Source: Streptomyces sp. ISL-98 (GTDB lineage Bacteria; Actinomycetota; Actinomycetes; Streptomycetales; Streptomycetaceae). From it: a stretch of DNA of 64,000 nt. Under the pieces are notes generated by a model that saw only the letters and a list, made by a program, of their open reading frames with translations, was not told where the DNA came from and ran no database searches. Within the stretch, counting starts at the first letter, position 1. Every line of letters begins with the position of its first letter. The translations under genes were made by a program, and so were the position numbers. Location of the stretch: NCBI RefSeq assembly GCF_018614055.1, contig NZ_JAGGPB010000020.1:165012-229011 (forward strand). The letters run 5' to 3'. Shown here in pieces: positions 49,930 to 57,178 of the stretch.

Positions 49930-50721
49930 ATGAACGCACTGCACAGCACCACCTCCAGCGCAGTTGTCACGCGTCTCCACGACGTCACGAGGAACACCGA
50001 GAAGTCCGGTGCGGTAGGGGGTACCTCCCTGCTCGAGCGGAGCCGAGAGCTTGGGGGACTGCGGGGGTGTGCTCGCGGCACCGGGCGTCAGCGCACGCAG
50101 ACCATGCATGTGGCTGCGGTGCTCGACGCTTCTGTGGGGGGACACGGGGGCCAGGGGGGAACGGCGTACGGGGAGGTCACCGGGGAACGGACTTCTGTGT
50201 CGGAGGCGGAATTCACCGCCTACGTCCAGGAGCGCCGAGCCTCCCTGTACGCGACCGCCTACCACCTGACCGGCGACCGCTTCGAGGCCGAGGACCTGCT
50301 GCAGAGCGCCCTCTTCTCGACGTACCGCGCCTGGGACAGGATCAGCGACAAAGCTGCGGTCGGCGGCTATCTGCGCCGCACTATGACGAACCTGCACATC
50401 AGCGCCTGGCGCAGGCGCAAGCTCAACGAGTACCCGACCGAGGAACTGCCGGAGACGGCGAACGACACGGACGCGATGCGCGGCACCGAACTGCGCGCCG
50501 TGCTCTGGCAGGCGCTCGCCCGGCTGCCCGAACTCCAGCGCACGATGCTGGTCCTCCGCTACTACGAGGGCCGCACCGACCCGGAGATCGCGGACATCCT
50601 CGACATCAGTGTCGGCACGGTGAAGAGCAGCATCTGGCGGTCACTGCGCCGGCTGCGCGAGGACGAGGTCCTCAGCTTCGGCCGTGACGAGGAAGAGTCC
50701 TTCGGCGAGCTGGTGGCCTGA
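49930..50721 (+). CDS. sigQ: SigE/SigQ-type ECF sigma factor
   Basis: The conserved part (about residues 92-263) is an ECF sigma factor. Region 2 is EFTAYVQERRASLYATAYHL, then DRFEAEDLLQSALFSTYRAW, with GGYLRRTMTNLHISAWRRR. Region 4 is LARLPELQRTMLVLRYYEGR, followed by PEIADILDISVGTVKSSIWR. The N-terminal 90 residues are low-complexity and include a stretch encoded by a repeat-like element (50016-50058, reading GTSLLERSRELGG). The long start at ATG 49930 assumes the whole extension is translated; in-frame alternatives are ATG 50104 and GTG 50197. Divergence from afsQ1 with an AfsQ1 box between fits SigQ, which antagonises the AfsQ system in S. coelicolor. No anti-sigma gene is adjacent. Confidence 0.88.
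   Translation: MNALHSTTSSAVVTRLHDVTRNTEKSGAVGGTSLLERSRELGGLRGCARGTGRQRTQTMHVAAVLDASVGGHGGQGGTAYGEVTGERTSVSEAEFTAYVQERRASLYATAYHLTGDRFEAEDLLQSALFSTYRAWDRISDKAAVGGYLRRTMTNLHISAWRRRKLNEYPTEELPETANDTDAMRGTELRAVLWQALARLPELQRTMLVLRYYEGRTDPEIADILDISVGTVKSSIWRSLRRLREDEVLSFGRDEEESFGELVA
50016..50058 (+). repeat. Streptomyces-type palindromic small repeat inside the 5' part of sigQ
   Basis: The stretch GGGGTACCTCCCTGCTCGAG-CGGAGCCGAGAGCTTGGGGG looks like an abundant intergenic small repeat that I recall from many Streptomyces genomes; its imperfect palindrome pairs CTC(G)-rich and GAG-rich halves. Within the long sigQ frame it adds about 14 residues without breaking the frame. Confidence 0.6.
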
Positions 50722-50976
50722 AGGTACGGGGGGACACGGGGGATACGGGGGAGGAACGGCCGCGGTCTCGGGGGAGACGGCGGTCGGTACGGGGGAAAAC
50801 GCAGCAGGGCTGGACGGGCCGGGGGGGCCTGTTCGGCCCTGCAGTGCGTTTACGCGGGGCGGTGCGGTGGGGGGTGCCGGTGCGGGCCGCTGCGCAGGGC
50901 TTCCCCTACCCGCCCCTTCTCGAAGTCCTCACACGCCGTACGGACTGGATGTTCCAGCCGTACGTGCCCCAGGCCG
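50722..50976. other. Intergenic region between convergent sigQ and uridine kinase genes
   Basis: 255 bases with G-rich runs (50728-50760, 50818-50830) and no convincing gene; the small frames across it lack recognisable domains or a ribosome-binding site. It ends with the hairpin at 50937-50964. Confidence 0.5.
50937..50964. terminator. Hairpin between sigQ and uridine kinase genes
   Basis: CGTACGG-A-CTGGA pairs with TCCAG-CCGTACG across a TGT loop, a 12-bp stem with one bulged A, placed between two convergent genes. Confidence 0.7.
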
Positions 50977-51615
50977 CTACGCCGGCTCGTGTGTCGCCGG
51001 GGTGCGGTGGCGGCCAGCTGCTGCGGCCGCCAGGCGGCCCAGGGCCTCCTCCTTCGCGCAGGGGTGCGCCCCGAGCGCCGCCTGACGCTCCACGATGCCG
51101 CGCTCTGCCCGCATCAGCCGCCAGCCCCTGCGCAGCAGGAACGGTACGGATTTGCGGCCCTCCCGCAGATCCCGGAGCAACCGCCGCCGGAACGTCGTCG
51201 CCGGACGCCCCCGCAGACACAGCGCGTCCGCGAGCACGCCGAGCTCCTCGCAGCGCGCCACAATGTCCGCCGCGAAGATCCCCTCGGCCACGAAGAGCGG
51301 GGTGCGCTCGATGTCGAGCGATTCCCTGTCCACGCGGGCGCTGACGGAAATGTCGTACACGGGGACGGTCGTGCGTCCCGTACGGCACAGTTCCTCGATC
51401 GACGCGACGGCGGCGTCCGCGTCCCAGGACAGCGGAGAGTCCCAGTCGATGTCCGTACTGCCCGCGACCTGCGGAAGCGTGGGGTCGTCGCCCTCCTTGT
51501 AGAAGTCGTCGAGGCGTAGCACGGGCAGACCCGTGCGGGCGGCGAGCGACGACTTTCCGGAGCCGGAGGGACCTGCGAGCAGGACGACGCGAGTGGGTAT
51601 GGGGGATGAACTCAC
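50977..51615 (-). CDS. Uridine kinase-like P-loop kinase
   Basis: This protein of about 212 residues has a Walker A loop VVLLAGPSGSGKSSLA near its start. PVLRLDDFYKEGDDPTLPQV is the typical substrate-lid region of uridine/phosphoribulokinase-like enzymes, followed by DWDSPLSWD, DISVSARVDRE, LFVAEGIFAADIV and the basic helix TTFRRRLLRDLREGRKS. It should phosphorylate uridine or cytidine, the salvage alternative to the phosphorolytic route of the nucleoside regulon, though related kinases act on other small molecules. No regulon operator was found upstream. GTG is the preferred start; a TTG three codons upstream is possible. Confidence 0.85.
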   Translation of the reverse strand: MSSSPIPTRVVLLAGPSGSGKSSLAARTGLPVLRLDDFYKEGDDPTLPQVAGSTDIDWDSPLSWDADAAVASIEELCRTGRTTVPVYDISVSARVDRESLDIERTPLFVAEGIFAADIVARCEELGVLADALCLRGRPATTFRRRLLRDLREGRKSVPFLLRRGWRLMRAERGIVERQAALGAHPCAKEEALGRLAAAAAGRHRTPATHEPA

Positions 51616-51708
51616 GGGACACAATCATGCGGCATCGGGAAGGCATGAGACGACCCCGCCGGTCGGGGGACGGCCCGGCCGGCGAGGTCGTGTCGGTGGG
51701 GACTCCGC

Positions 51709-52626
51709 TCAGTACGCGGAGCCGGACGCGCCCAGTGAGCCCGTCGGGTGCCAGACCGTCTTCATCTCCAGGAAGGCGGTCAGGCGGTGGGTGCCGGGGT
51801 CGGCCGCCCAGTCCACAGGCTGTGGACGGAAGGCCCGCTTGAGGTTGTCCGCCGCTGCGATCTCCAGGTCGCGGGACAGCTCGCTGTCCGCGCCGGTGAG
51901 ATCGATCGCGTTGACGTCCTGGTGGGACGCGAGCGGGGCCGCGATCTCCGACGTACGGCCGGTCAGGATGTTGACCACACCGCCCGGCAGGTCGGACGTG
52001 GCCAGGACCTCGCCGAGGGAGAGCGCGGGCAGCGGGGACTTCTCCGAAGCGACGACGACGGCCGTGTTGCCCGTCGCGATCACCGGGGCGATCGCCGAGA
52101 CCAGGCCCAGGAAGGACGACTCCTGGGGGGCGAGCACGGTGACGACGCCGGTGGGCTCCGGCGTGGAGAGGTTGAAGAACGGGCCCGCGACCGGGTTCGC
52201 GCCGCCCACGATCTGGGCGATCTTGTCGGTCCAGCCCGCGTACCAGACCCAGCGGTCGATCGCCGCGTCGACGACCACGGCCGCCTTCGACTTGGACAGG
52301 CCCTCGGCATCCGCCACTTCGCGTACGAACTGGTCCTTGCGGCCCTCCAGCATCTCCGCGACGCGGTAGAGGATCTGGCCCCGGTTGTACGCCGTCGCGC
52401 CCGACCAGCCGCCGAACGCCTTGCGCGCCGCGACAACCGCGTCACGGGCGTCCTTGCGGGAGGAGAGCGGGGCGTTGGCCAGCCACTTGCCCTTGTGGTC
52501 CTGCACTTCGTACACCCGGCCGCTCTCGCTGCGGGGGAACTTTCCCCCGACGTACAGCTTGTAGGTCTTGAAGACGCTCAGACGCCCGGCGGCGGAGCCG
52601 CTTTTTTCGACACTGCGCTCAGACAT
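51709..52626 (-). CDS. Truncated aldehyde dehydrogenase-like protein lacking the catalytic half
   Basis: This 305-residue protein matches only the N-terminal NAD-binding part of an aldehyde dehydrogenase: YKLYVGGKFPRSESGRVYEV, AVVAARKAFGGWSGATAYNR, VVTVLAPQESSFLGLVSAIA and DLPGGVVNILTGRTSEIAAP. Where a normal enzyme would continue with LELGGK and the cysteine loop, this one has DLTGADSELSRDLEIAAADN and a short tail, so both the catalytic Cys and the general base Glu are missing. The frame is intact and codon use is normal, which argues against simple decay. Its start overlaps the end of the full-length dehydrogenase by eight bases. It may be a non-catalytic partner of that enzyme. Confidence 0.85.
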   Translation of the reverse strand: MSERSVEKSGSAAGRLSVFKTYKLYVGGKFPRSESGRVYEVQDHKGKWLANAPLSSRKDARDAVVAARKAFGGWSGATAYNRGQILYRVAEMLEGRKDQFVREVADAEGLSKSKAAVVVDAAIDRWVWYAGWTDKIAQIVGGANPVAGPFFNLSTPEPTGVVTVLAPQESSFLGLVSAIAPVIATGNTAVVVASEKSPLPALSLGEVLATSDLPGGVVNILTGRTSEIAAPLASHQDVNAIDLTGADSELSRDLEIAAADNLKRAFRPQPVDWAADPGTHRLTAFLEMKTVWHPTGSLGASGSAY

Positions 52627-54055
52627 CGAGGTAGGCCTCCAGACCATGGCGGCCGCCTTCGCGGCCGAAGCCCGATTCCTTGTATCCGCCGAAGGGCGAG
52701 GTCGGGTCGAACTTATTGAACGTGTTGGCCCAGACGACACCGGCCCGGAGCTTGTTGGCAACGGCCAGGATGCGGGAGCCCTTTTCCGTCCAGATCCCTG
52801 CCGACAGGCCGTACTGGCTGTTGTTGGCCTTGGCGACGGCTTCGTCGGGCGTACGGAACGACAGGACCGAAAGCACCGGGCCGAAGATCTCGTCGCGCGC
52901 GACGGTGTGCGCCTGCGTGACGTTCGTGAAGAGCGTCGGCGCGAACCAGTAGCCGGAGGACGGCAGATCGCACGGCGCGGACCAGCGCTCGGCGCCCTCC
53001 GCCTCGCCCGTCTCGGTGAGCGCGGTGATACGGGCCAGCTGCTCGGCCGAGTTGATCGCGCCGATGTCGGTGTTCTTGTCCAGCGGGTCGCCGAGACGCA
53101 GCGTCGACAGGCGGCGCTTCAGCGAGTCGAGCAGCTCGTCCTGGATCGACTCCTGGACCAGCAGGCGCGAGCCCGCGCAGCAGACCTGGCCCTGGTTGAA
53201 GAAGATGCCGGTGACGATGCCCTCTACGGCCTGGTCGATGGGGGCGTCGTCGAAGACGATGTTCGCGCCCTTGCCGCCCAGTTCGAGGGTGACCTTCTTC
53301 GACGTACCTGCGACCTGGCGGGCGATCGCCTTGCCGACGGCCGTGGAGCCGGTGAAGGCGACCTTGTTGACGTCCGGGTGCTCGACGAGTGCGGCGCCCG
53401 CGTCCCCGTAACCGGGAAGGATGTTGACGACGCCCTTGGGCAGGCCCGCCTGGCGGCAGATGTCCGCGAAGAAGAGCGCGGACAGCGGGGTCGTCTCGGC
53501 GGGCTTCAGGACGACCGTGTTGCCCGTCGCGAGCGCCGGGGCGATCTTCCACGCGAGCATGAGGAGCGGGAAGTTCCAGGGGATGACCTGGCCCGCGACA
53601 CCGAGGGGCGCCGGGTTCGGCCCGTACCCCGCGTGGTCGAGCTTGTCGGCCCAGCCCGCGTAGTAGAAGAAGTGCGCGGCGACGAGGGGAAGGTCGGCGT
53701 CCCTCGTCTCCTTGATCGGCTTGCCGTTGTCGAGGGTCTCCAGGACGGCCAGCTCGCGCGAGCGCTCCTGGATGATCCGGGCGATACGGAAGAGGTACTT
53801 GGCGCGCTCGGCGCCGGGCAGCGCCGACCACTTCTGGAAGGCCTTGCGGGCGGCCTTCACCGCACGGTCGACGTCCTCGGTGCCCGCCCGGGCGACCTCG
53901 GAGAGGACCTCCTCGGTGGACGGCGACACGGTCTTGAAGACCTTGCCGTCGGCCGCGTCGGTGAACTCGCCGTCGATGAAGAGGCCGTACGACGGGGCGA
54001 TGTCGACGACGGACCGCGACTCGGGTGCGGGTGCGTACTCAAAAACAGATGCCAT
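52619..54055 (-). CDS. Aldehyde dehydrogenase of the deoC operon
   Basis: This 478-residue enzyme is complete. It has VAGQVIPWNFPLLMLAWKIA, the loop FTGSTAVGKAI, general base Glu in LELGGKGANIVF, nucleophile Cys292 in GQVCCAGSR, EIFGPVLSVL and FGGYKESGFGREGG. It starts five bases after the deoC stop and is followed, with an eight-base overlap, by the truncated homologue. DeoC releases acetaldehyde from deoxyribose 5-phosphate, so oxidation of acetaldehyde is the most sensible role; that is inferred from the operon. Transcription should start at the operator-bearing promoter upstream of deoC. Confidence 0.92.
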   Translation of the reverse strand: MASVFEYAPAPESRSVVDIAPSYGLFIDGEFTDAADGKVFKTVSPSTEEVLSEVARAGTEDVDRAVKAARKAFQKWSALPGAERAKYLFRIARIIQERSRELAVLETLDNGKPIKETRDADLPLVAAHFFYYAGWADKLDHAGYGPNPAPLGVAGQVIPWNFPLLMLAWKIAPALATGNTVVLKPAETTPLSALFFADICRQAGLPKGVVNILPGYGDAGAALVEHPDVNKVAFTGSTAVGKAIARQVAGTSKKVTLELGGKGANIVFDDAPIDQAVEGIVTGIFFNQGQVCCAGSRLLVQESIQDELLDSLKRRLSTLRLGDPLDKNTDIGAINSAEQLARITALTETGEAEGAERWSAPCDLPSSGYWFAPTLFTNVTQAHTVARDEIFGPVLSVLSFRTPDEAVAKANNSQYGLSAGIWTEKGSRILAVANKLRAGVVWANTFNKFDPTSPFGGYKESGFGREGGRHGLEAYLDV

Positions 54056-54060
54056 GGTGA

Positions 54061-55023
54061 TCAGTCCACCGTCACGTAGTCGGGACCGGAGTAACGGCCG
54101 GTGCTCAGCTTCTGGCGCTGCATCAACAGGTCGTTGAGCAGGCTGGAGGCGCCGAAGCGGAACCAGTGGTTGTCCAGCCAGTCCTCGCCCACGGTCTCGT
54201 TGACCAGGACCAGGAACTTGATCGCGTCCTTGGTCGTGCGGATCCCGCCGGCCGGCTTCACGCCGATCTGGATTCCAGTCTGCGCCTTGAAGTCGCGTAC
54301 GGCTTCGAGCATCAGCAGGGTGTTGGAAGGCGTGGCGTTCACGCCCACCTTGCCGGTCGAGGTCTTGATGAAGTCCGCGCCCGCCAGCATCCCGAGCCAC
54401 GAGGCCCGCCGGATGTTGTCGTACGTCGACAGCTCGCCGGTCTCGAAGATGACCTTGAGGCGGGCCCTGTCGCCGCACTCGGCCTTCACGGCCACGATCT
54501 CCTCGTAGACCTTCAGGTAATGACCGGACAGGAAGGCTCCCCGGTCGATCACCATGTCGATCTCGTCGGCCCCGGCGGCCACGGCGTCGCGGACGTCCGC
54601 GAGCTTCACCGGCAGCGCCGCGCGGCCCGCCGGGAAGGCGGTGGCGACCGAGGCGACCTTGATGCCCGTACCGGCCAGGGCTTCCTTGGCGGTGGCCGCC
54701 ATGTCCGGATAGACGCAGATCGCGGCGACCCTGGGCGTCGTACGGTCGGTCGGATCCGGGTTGGCGCCCTTGGCGCACAGCGCCCGGACCTTGTCCGGGG
54801 TGTCCGCGCCTTCGAGCGTGGTCAGGTCGATCATGGAAATGGCCAGGTCGATGGCGAACGCCTTCGACGTGGTCTTGATCGAACGGGTGCCGAGAGACGC
54901 GGCGCGTGCTTCGAGGCCGACGGTGTCTACGCCGGGCAGCCCGTGCAGGAAGCGGCGCAGCGCACCGTCGGACGCCGTCGCGTCGGCGAATGCGGGTGCA
55001 GGTGCGGATGCAGTGGTGGGCAT
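54061..55023 (-). CDS. deoC: Deoxyribose-phosphate aldolase
   Basis: This 320-residue class I aldolase cleaves 2-deoxyribose 5-phosphate to glyceraldehyde 3-phosphate and acetaldehyde. The Schiff-base lysine is in ADFIKTSTGKVG and the second catalytic lysine in IGVKPAGGIRTTKDA. Other family pieces are AICVYPDM, ASVATAFPAGRA and EIDMVIDRGAFLSG. An N-terminal extension of about 65 residues (LRRFLHGLPGVDTVGLEARA) resembles that of eukaryotic-type and actinobacterial long DeoC. The ATG is preferred; a GTG two codons upstream is possible. A perfect nucleoside operator lies 20 bases before the start, and two aldehyde dehydrogenase genes follow in the operon. Confidence 0.95.
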   Translation of the reverse strand: MPTTASAPAPAFADATASDGALRRFLHGLPGVDTVGLEARAASLGTRSIKTTSKAFAIDLAISMIDLTTLEGADTPDKVRALCAKGANPDPTDRTTPRVAAICVYPDMAATAKEALAGTGIKVASVATAFPAGRAALPVKLADVRDAVAAGADEIDMVIDRGAFLSGHYLKVYEEIVAVKAECGDRARLKVIFETGELSTYDNIRRASWLGMLAGADFIKTSTGKVGVNATPSNTLLMLEAVRDFKAQTGIQIGVKPAGGIRTTKDAIKFLVLVNETVGEDWLDNHWFRFGASSLLNDLLMQRQKLSTGRYSGPDYVTVD

Positions 55024-55042
55024 GGTCACTACTGCAGCATAT

Positions 55043-55054
55043 CTACGCGCGTAG
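55043..55054. promoter_or_regulatory. Nucleoside-regulon operator (upstream of deoC)
   Basis: A perfect CTACGCGCGTAG between the divergent deoC and PH-domain genes, 20 bases from the deoC start. Confidence 0.8.
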
Positions 55055-55112
55055 CGACCTGTACAGCCCCGGCCCCGAACAAGGCGGTGTGACGTGAGGC
55101 AGAATCGGGCCC

Positions 55113-55763
55113 ATGACAAGCAGCAGCCCCGGCCGGCAGCCCGGCGAGCCCACCGAGCCGACCTACGCCGACCGCGTCTTCCGCTCGCCCGGCGCGCTCG
55201 CCGGCGGCGTCCTGGTGCTCCTGCTGGCCGCCTGGGTCGGCGGTGACGCGCTGATCCGCGGGGAGGGGCGTACGCCGTGGGTGGCGCTGGCCGGTCTGTT
55301 CTTCGCCGTGCCGCTGGTCGTCGCGTACACACTGCGGCCCGCCGTCTTCGCCAACGACGACCGGCTCCGGATCCGCAACCCGTTCCGTACGATCACGCTG
55401 CCCTGGGCGGCGGTCGACGGCGTGCGCGCCGGGTACTCCAGCGAGGTGCTCGCGGGCGGCAAGAAGTACCAGCTGTGGGCCGTGCCCGTCTCGCTGCGCC
55501 AGCGCAAGCGCGTCGCCCGCCAGCAGGCCAAGCAGGCGCACGACGACCCGTACGGCAGGACGTCCGTGACCGCCGACGTCACCGACGCACAGGCCCGCAG
55601 GGCGCCCGCCGACCAGACCGTCGAGGACCTGCGCGAGCAGGCGGAACGGTGCGCGGCGCGGCCGACGGCTCAGGGGGACCCGGAGGTCCGCTGGGCGTAC
55701 GAAATCATCGCGCCGTGTGTCGTGGGCGCGGTGGCGCTGACCGTGCTGCTGGCCGCCGGCTGA
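55113..55763 (+). CDS. PH-domain membrane protein
   Basis: This 216-residue protein has two N-terminal membrane segments (GALAGGVLVLLLAAWVGGDA and WVALAGLFFAVPLVVAYTL) and a bacterial PH-like domain (about 75-125: NDDRLRIRNPFRTITLPWAA, YSSEVLAGGKKYQLWAVPV). A charged helical region and a final membrane segment (IIAPCVVGAVALTVLLAAG) follow. Bacterial PH domains of this kind (DUF6-type annotation varies) are of unknown function. It is divergent from deoC and shares the intergenic region holding the nucleoside operator, but whether it responds is unknown. Confidence 0.82.
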   Translation: MTSSSPGRQPGEPTEPTYADRVFRSPGALAGGVLVLLLAAWVGGDALIRGEGRTPWVALAGLFFAVPLVVAYTLRPAVFANDDRLRIRNPFRTITLPWAAVDGVRAGYSSEVLAGGKKYQLWAVPVSLRQRKRVARQQAKQAHDDPYGRTSVTADVTDAQARRAPADQTVEDLREQAERCAARPTAQGDPEVRWAYEIIAPCVVGAVALTVLLAAG

Positions 55764-55790
55764 TCGGGCTGATCCACGGCGGGCCCGGCT

Positions 55791-57002
55791 CTACGGCGGG
55801 CCCGGCCAGATCAGCAGCATGTACGCCCCGAACCACACCGACGACATCACCGCCCCGCCCACCACCAGCACCCCGATGAGCCGCCTTCTCGCCCGCGTCA
55901 CCGCGAGCGCGACCGGCAGCAGCAGGGGGAAGCCGGGGACCAGGAAGCGGGCGCGCGGGAAGTAGACGCCGCCGCTGCCCAGGACGACCAGCAGCAGTAC
56001 GCCGGTGAAGACCAGCAGCGGCAGCGGCAGGCGCTCGGCGGCGCACAGCAGGAACAGGACGACGGATGCCAGCAGCACCACCGTCACCACCACCAGGAAC
56101 AGGTGCGGCATCGACTTGTAGAGCAGGAGACGCCGCATCTCGCGCAGGGTGTCGGCCCCGCCGTCCCACTCGTTGAGCCACAGCTTCTGTACGGCGAAAT
56201 AGCCGTCCCAGCGGCCGAGGCGCAGGCCCACCCAGGCGACGTAACCGCACCAGCCCAGTGGCGCGGCCAGCCCGGCCACGAGCACGGCGGGTTCGAGCTT
56301 GTGCCCGCGCCGCCACGACCGCCACAGCGTCACCGCCGCCGTCACCGACACGGCCGCGGCGAGTGCCACGCCGGTCGGGCGGGTCAGCCCGGCCAGTACG
56401 GACAGCGAACCGGCCCACAGCCACCGGCCGGTGAGGACGGCGAACAGCGCCCATGCCGTCAGCGCGGTGAACAGCGACTCCGTGTAGCCCATCCACTGGA
56501 CCACTGCGGCGGGCATCGAGCCCCACAGCACGACCAGCAGGGTGCCCACCCGGCGTCCGTGGAGGCGGTCGCCGACGGCGAAGATGCCCCAGGCGGCGAC
56601 GAGCGAGAAAGCTATGGCGAGCAGCAGTCCGACGCTGGCGCGCGAGCCGGGCGTGACGCCGGCGACGGCTTTGACGATGACCGGGTAGAGCGGGAAGAAC
56701 GCCAGGCTGTTGCTGTTACGGGTGGTGCCGAGGGTGGAGTCGTATCCCCGGTCGGCGATCTGGAGGTACCAGAGGGAGTCCCAGGACGTGGCGAGCGCGG
56801 GCCACAGGCCGTGACCCCTCAGGTGGGCCCATTTGGCGAGCACCAGCACGCCCAGCAGCCGTACGGCGACGTAACCGACCAGTGCGGGAGCCGCCCGCCG
56901 CAGTGAGTACGCGATCCGCTCCCGCGCGCCTTGGTGCGGGCGGCGGTCGGCAGGGACGGCCGGCCAGGGCCGTCGGGTCACCGGGGGTGCGGTCGGGGGC
57001 AC
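55791..57002 (-). CDS. Polytopic membrane mannosyltransferase-like protein (PIG-V/GT-C type)
   Basis: This 403-residue protein has about ten hydrophobic segments. An early membrane-proximal loop ATSWDSLWYLQIADRGYD is typical of PIG-V-like and GT-C transferases, in which the acidic residue of WDSxWY is catalytic. SLAFFPLYPVIVKAV and WMGYTESLFTALTAWALFAV follow; the GYTESLF motif is characteristic of PIG-V-like actinobacterial proteins. It likely uses a polyprenyl-linked sugar donor on the outer membrane face. It is the last gene on this strand after the phosphomutase, 176 bases away. Acceptor unknown. Confidence 0.83.
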   Translation of the reverse strand: MPPTAPPVTRRPWPAVPADRRPHQGARERIAYSLRRAAPALVGYVAVRLLGVLVLAKWAHLRGHGLWPALATSWDSLWYLQIADRGYDSTLGTTRNSNSLAFFPLYPVIVKAVAGVTPGSRASVGLLLAIAFSLVAAWGIFAVGDRLHGRRVGTLLVVLWGSMPAAVVQWMGYTESLFTALTAWALFAVLTGRWLWAGSLSVLAGLTRPTGVALAAAVSVTAAVTLWRSWRRGHKLEPAVLVAGLAAPLGWCGYVAWVGLRLGRWDGYFAVQKLWLNEWDGGADTLREMRRLLLYKSMPHLFLVVVTVVLLASVVLFLLCAAERLPLPLLVFTGVLLLVVLGSGGVYFPRARFLVPGFPLLLPVALAVTRARRRLIGVLVVGGAVMSSVWFGAYMLLIWPGPP

Positions 57003-57178
57003 TGCGGCGCTCCAGGACTCGGCGGGGGATACCGGCCACCCTTCTCCGTGTGATCGGGGGAGGGCACTGGGCGCTGCGGCGACTGCCGTATGTAAATCAC
57101 TCGTACGGGCGGGCCGGTTCCCGACCTGGGAAGCGACCCGCCCGTACGAATGCAGTGGTGTCAGTGATGCCAGTGGTG

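Noticed and set aside
50684..51344. Small plus-strand genes after sigQ
   Set aside because: They have no ribosome-binding site or domain, and their ends run across the hairpin and the uridine kinase gene on the other strand.
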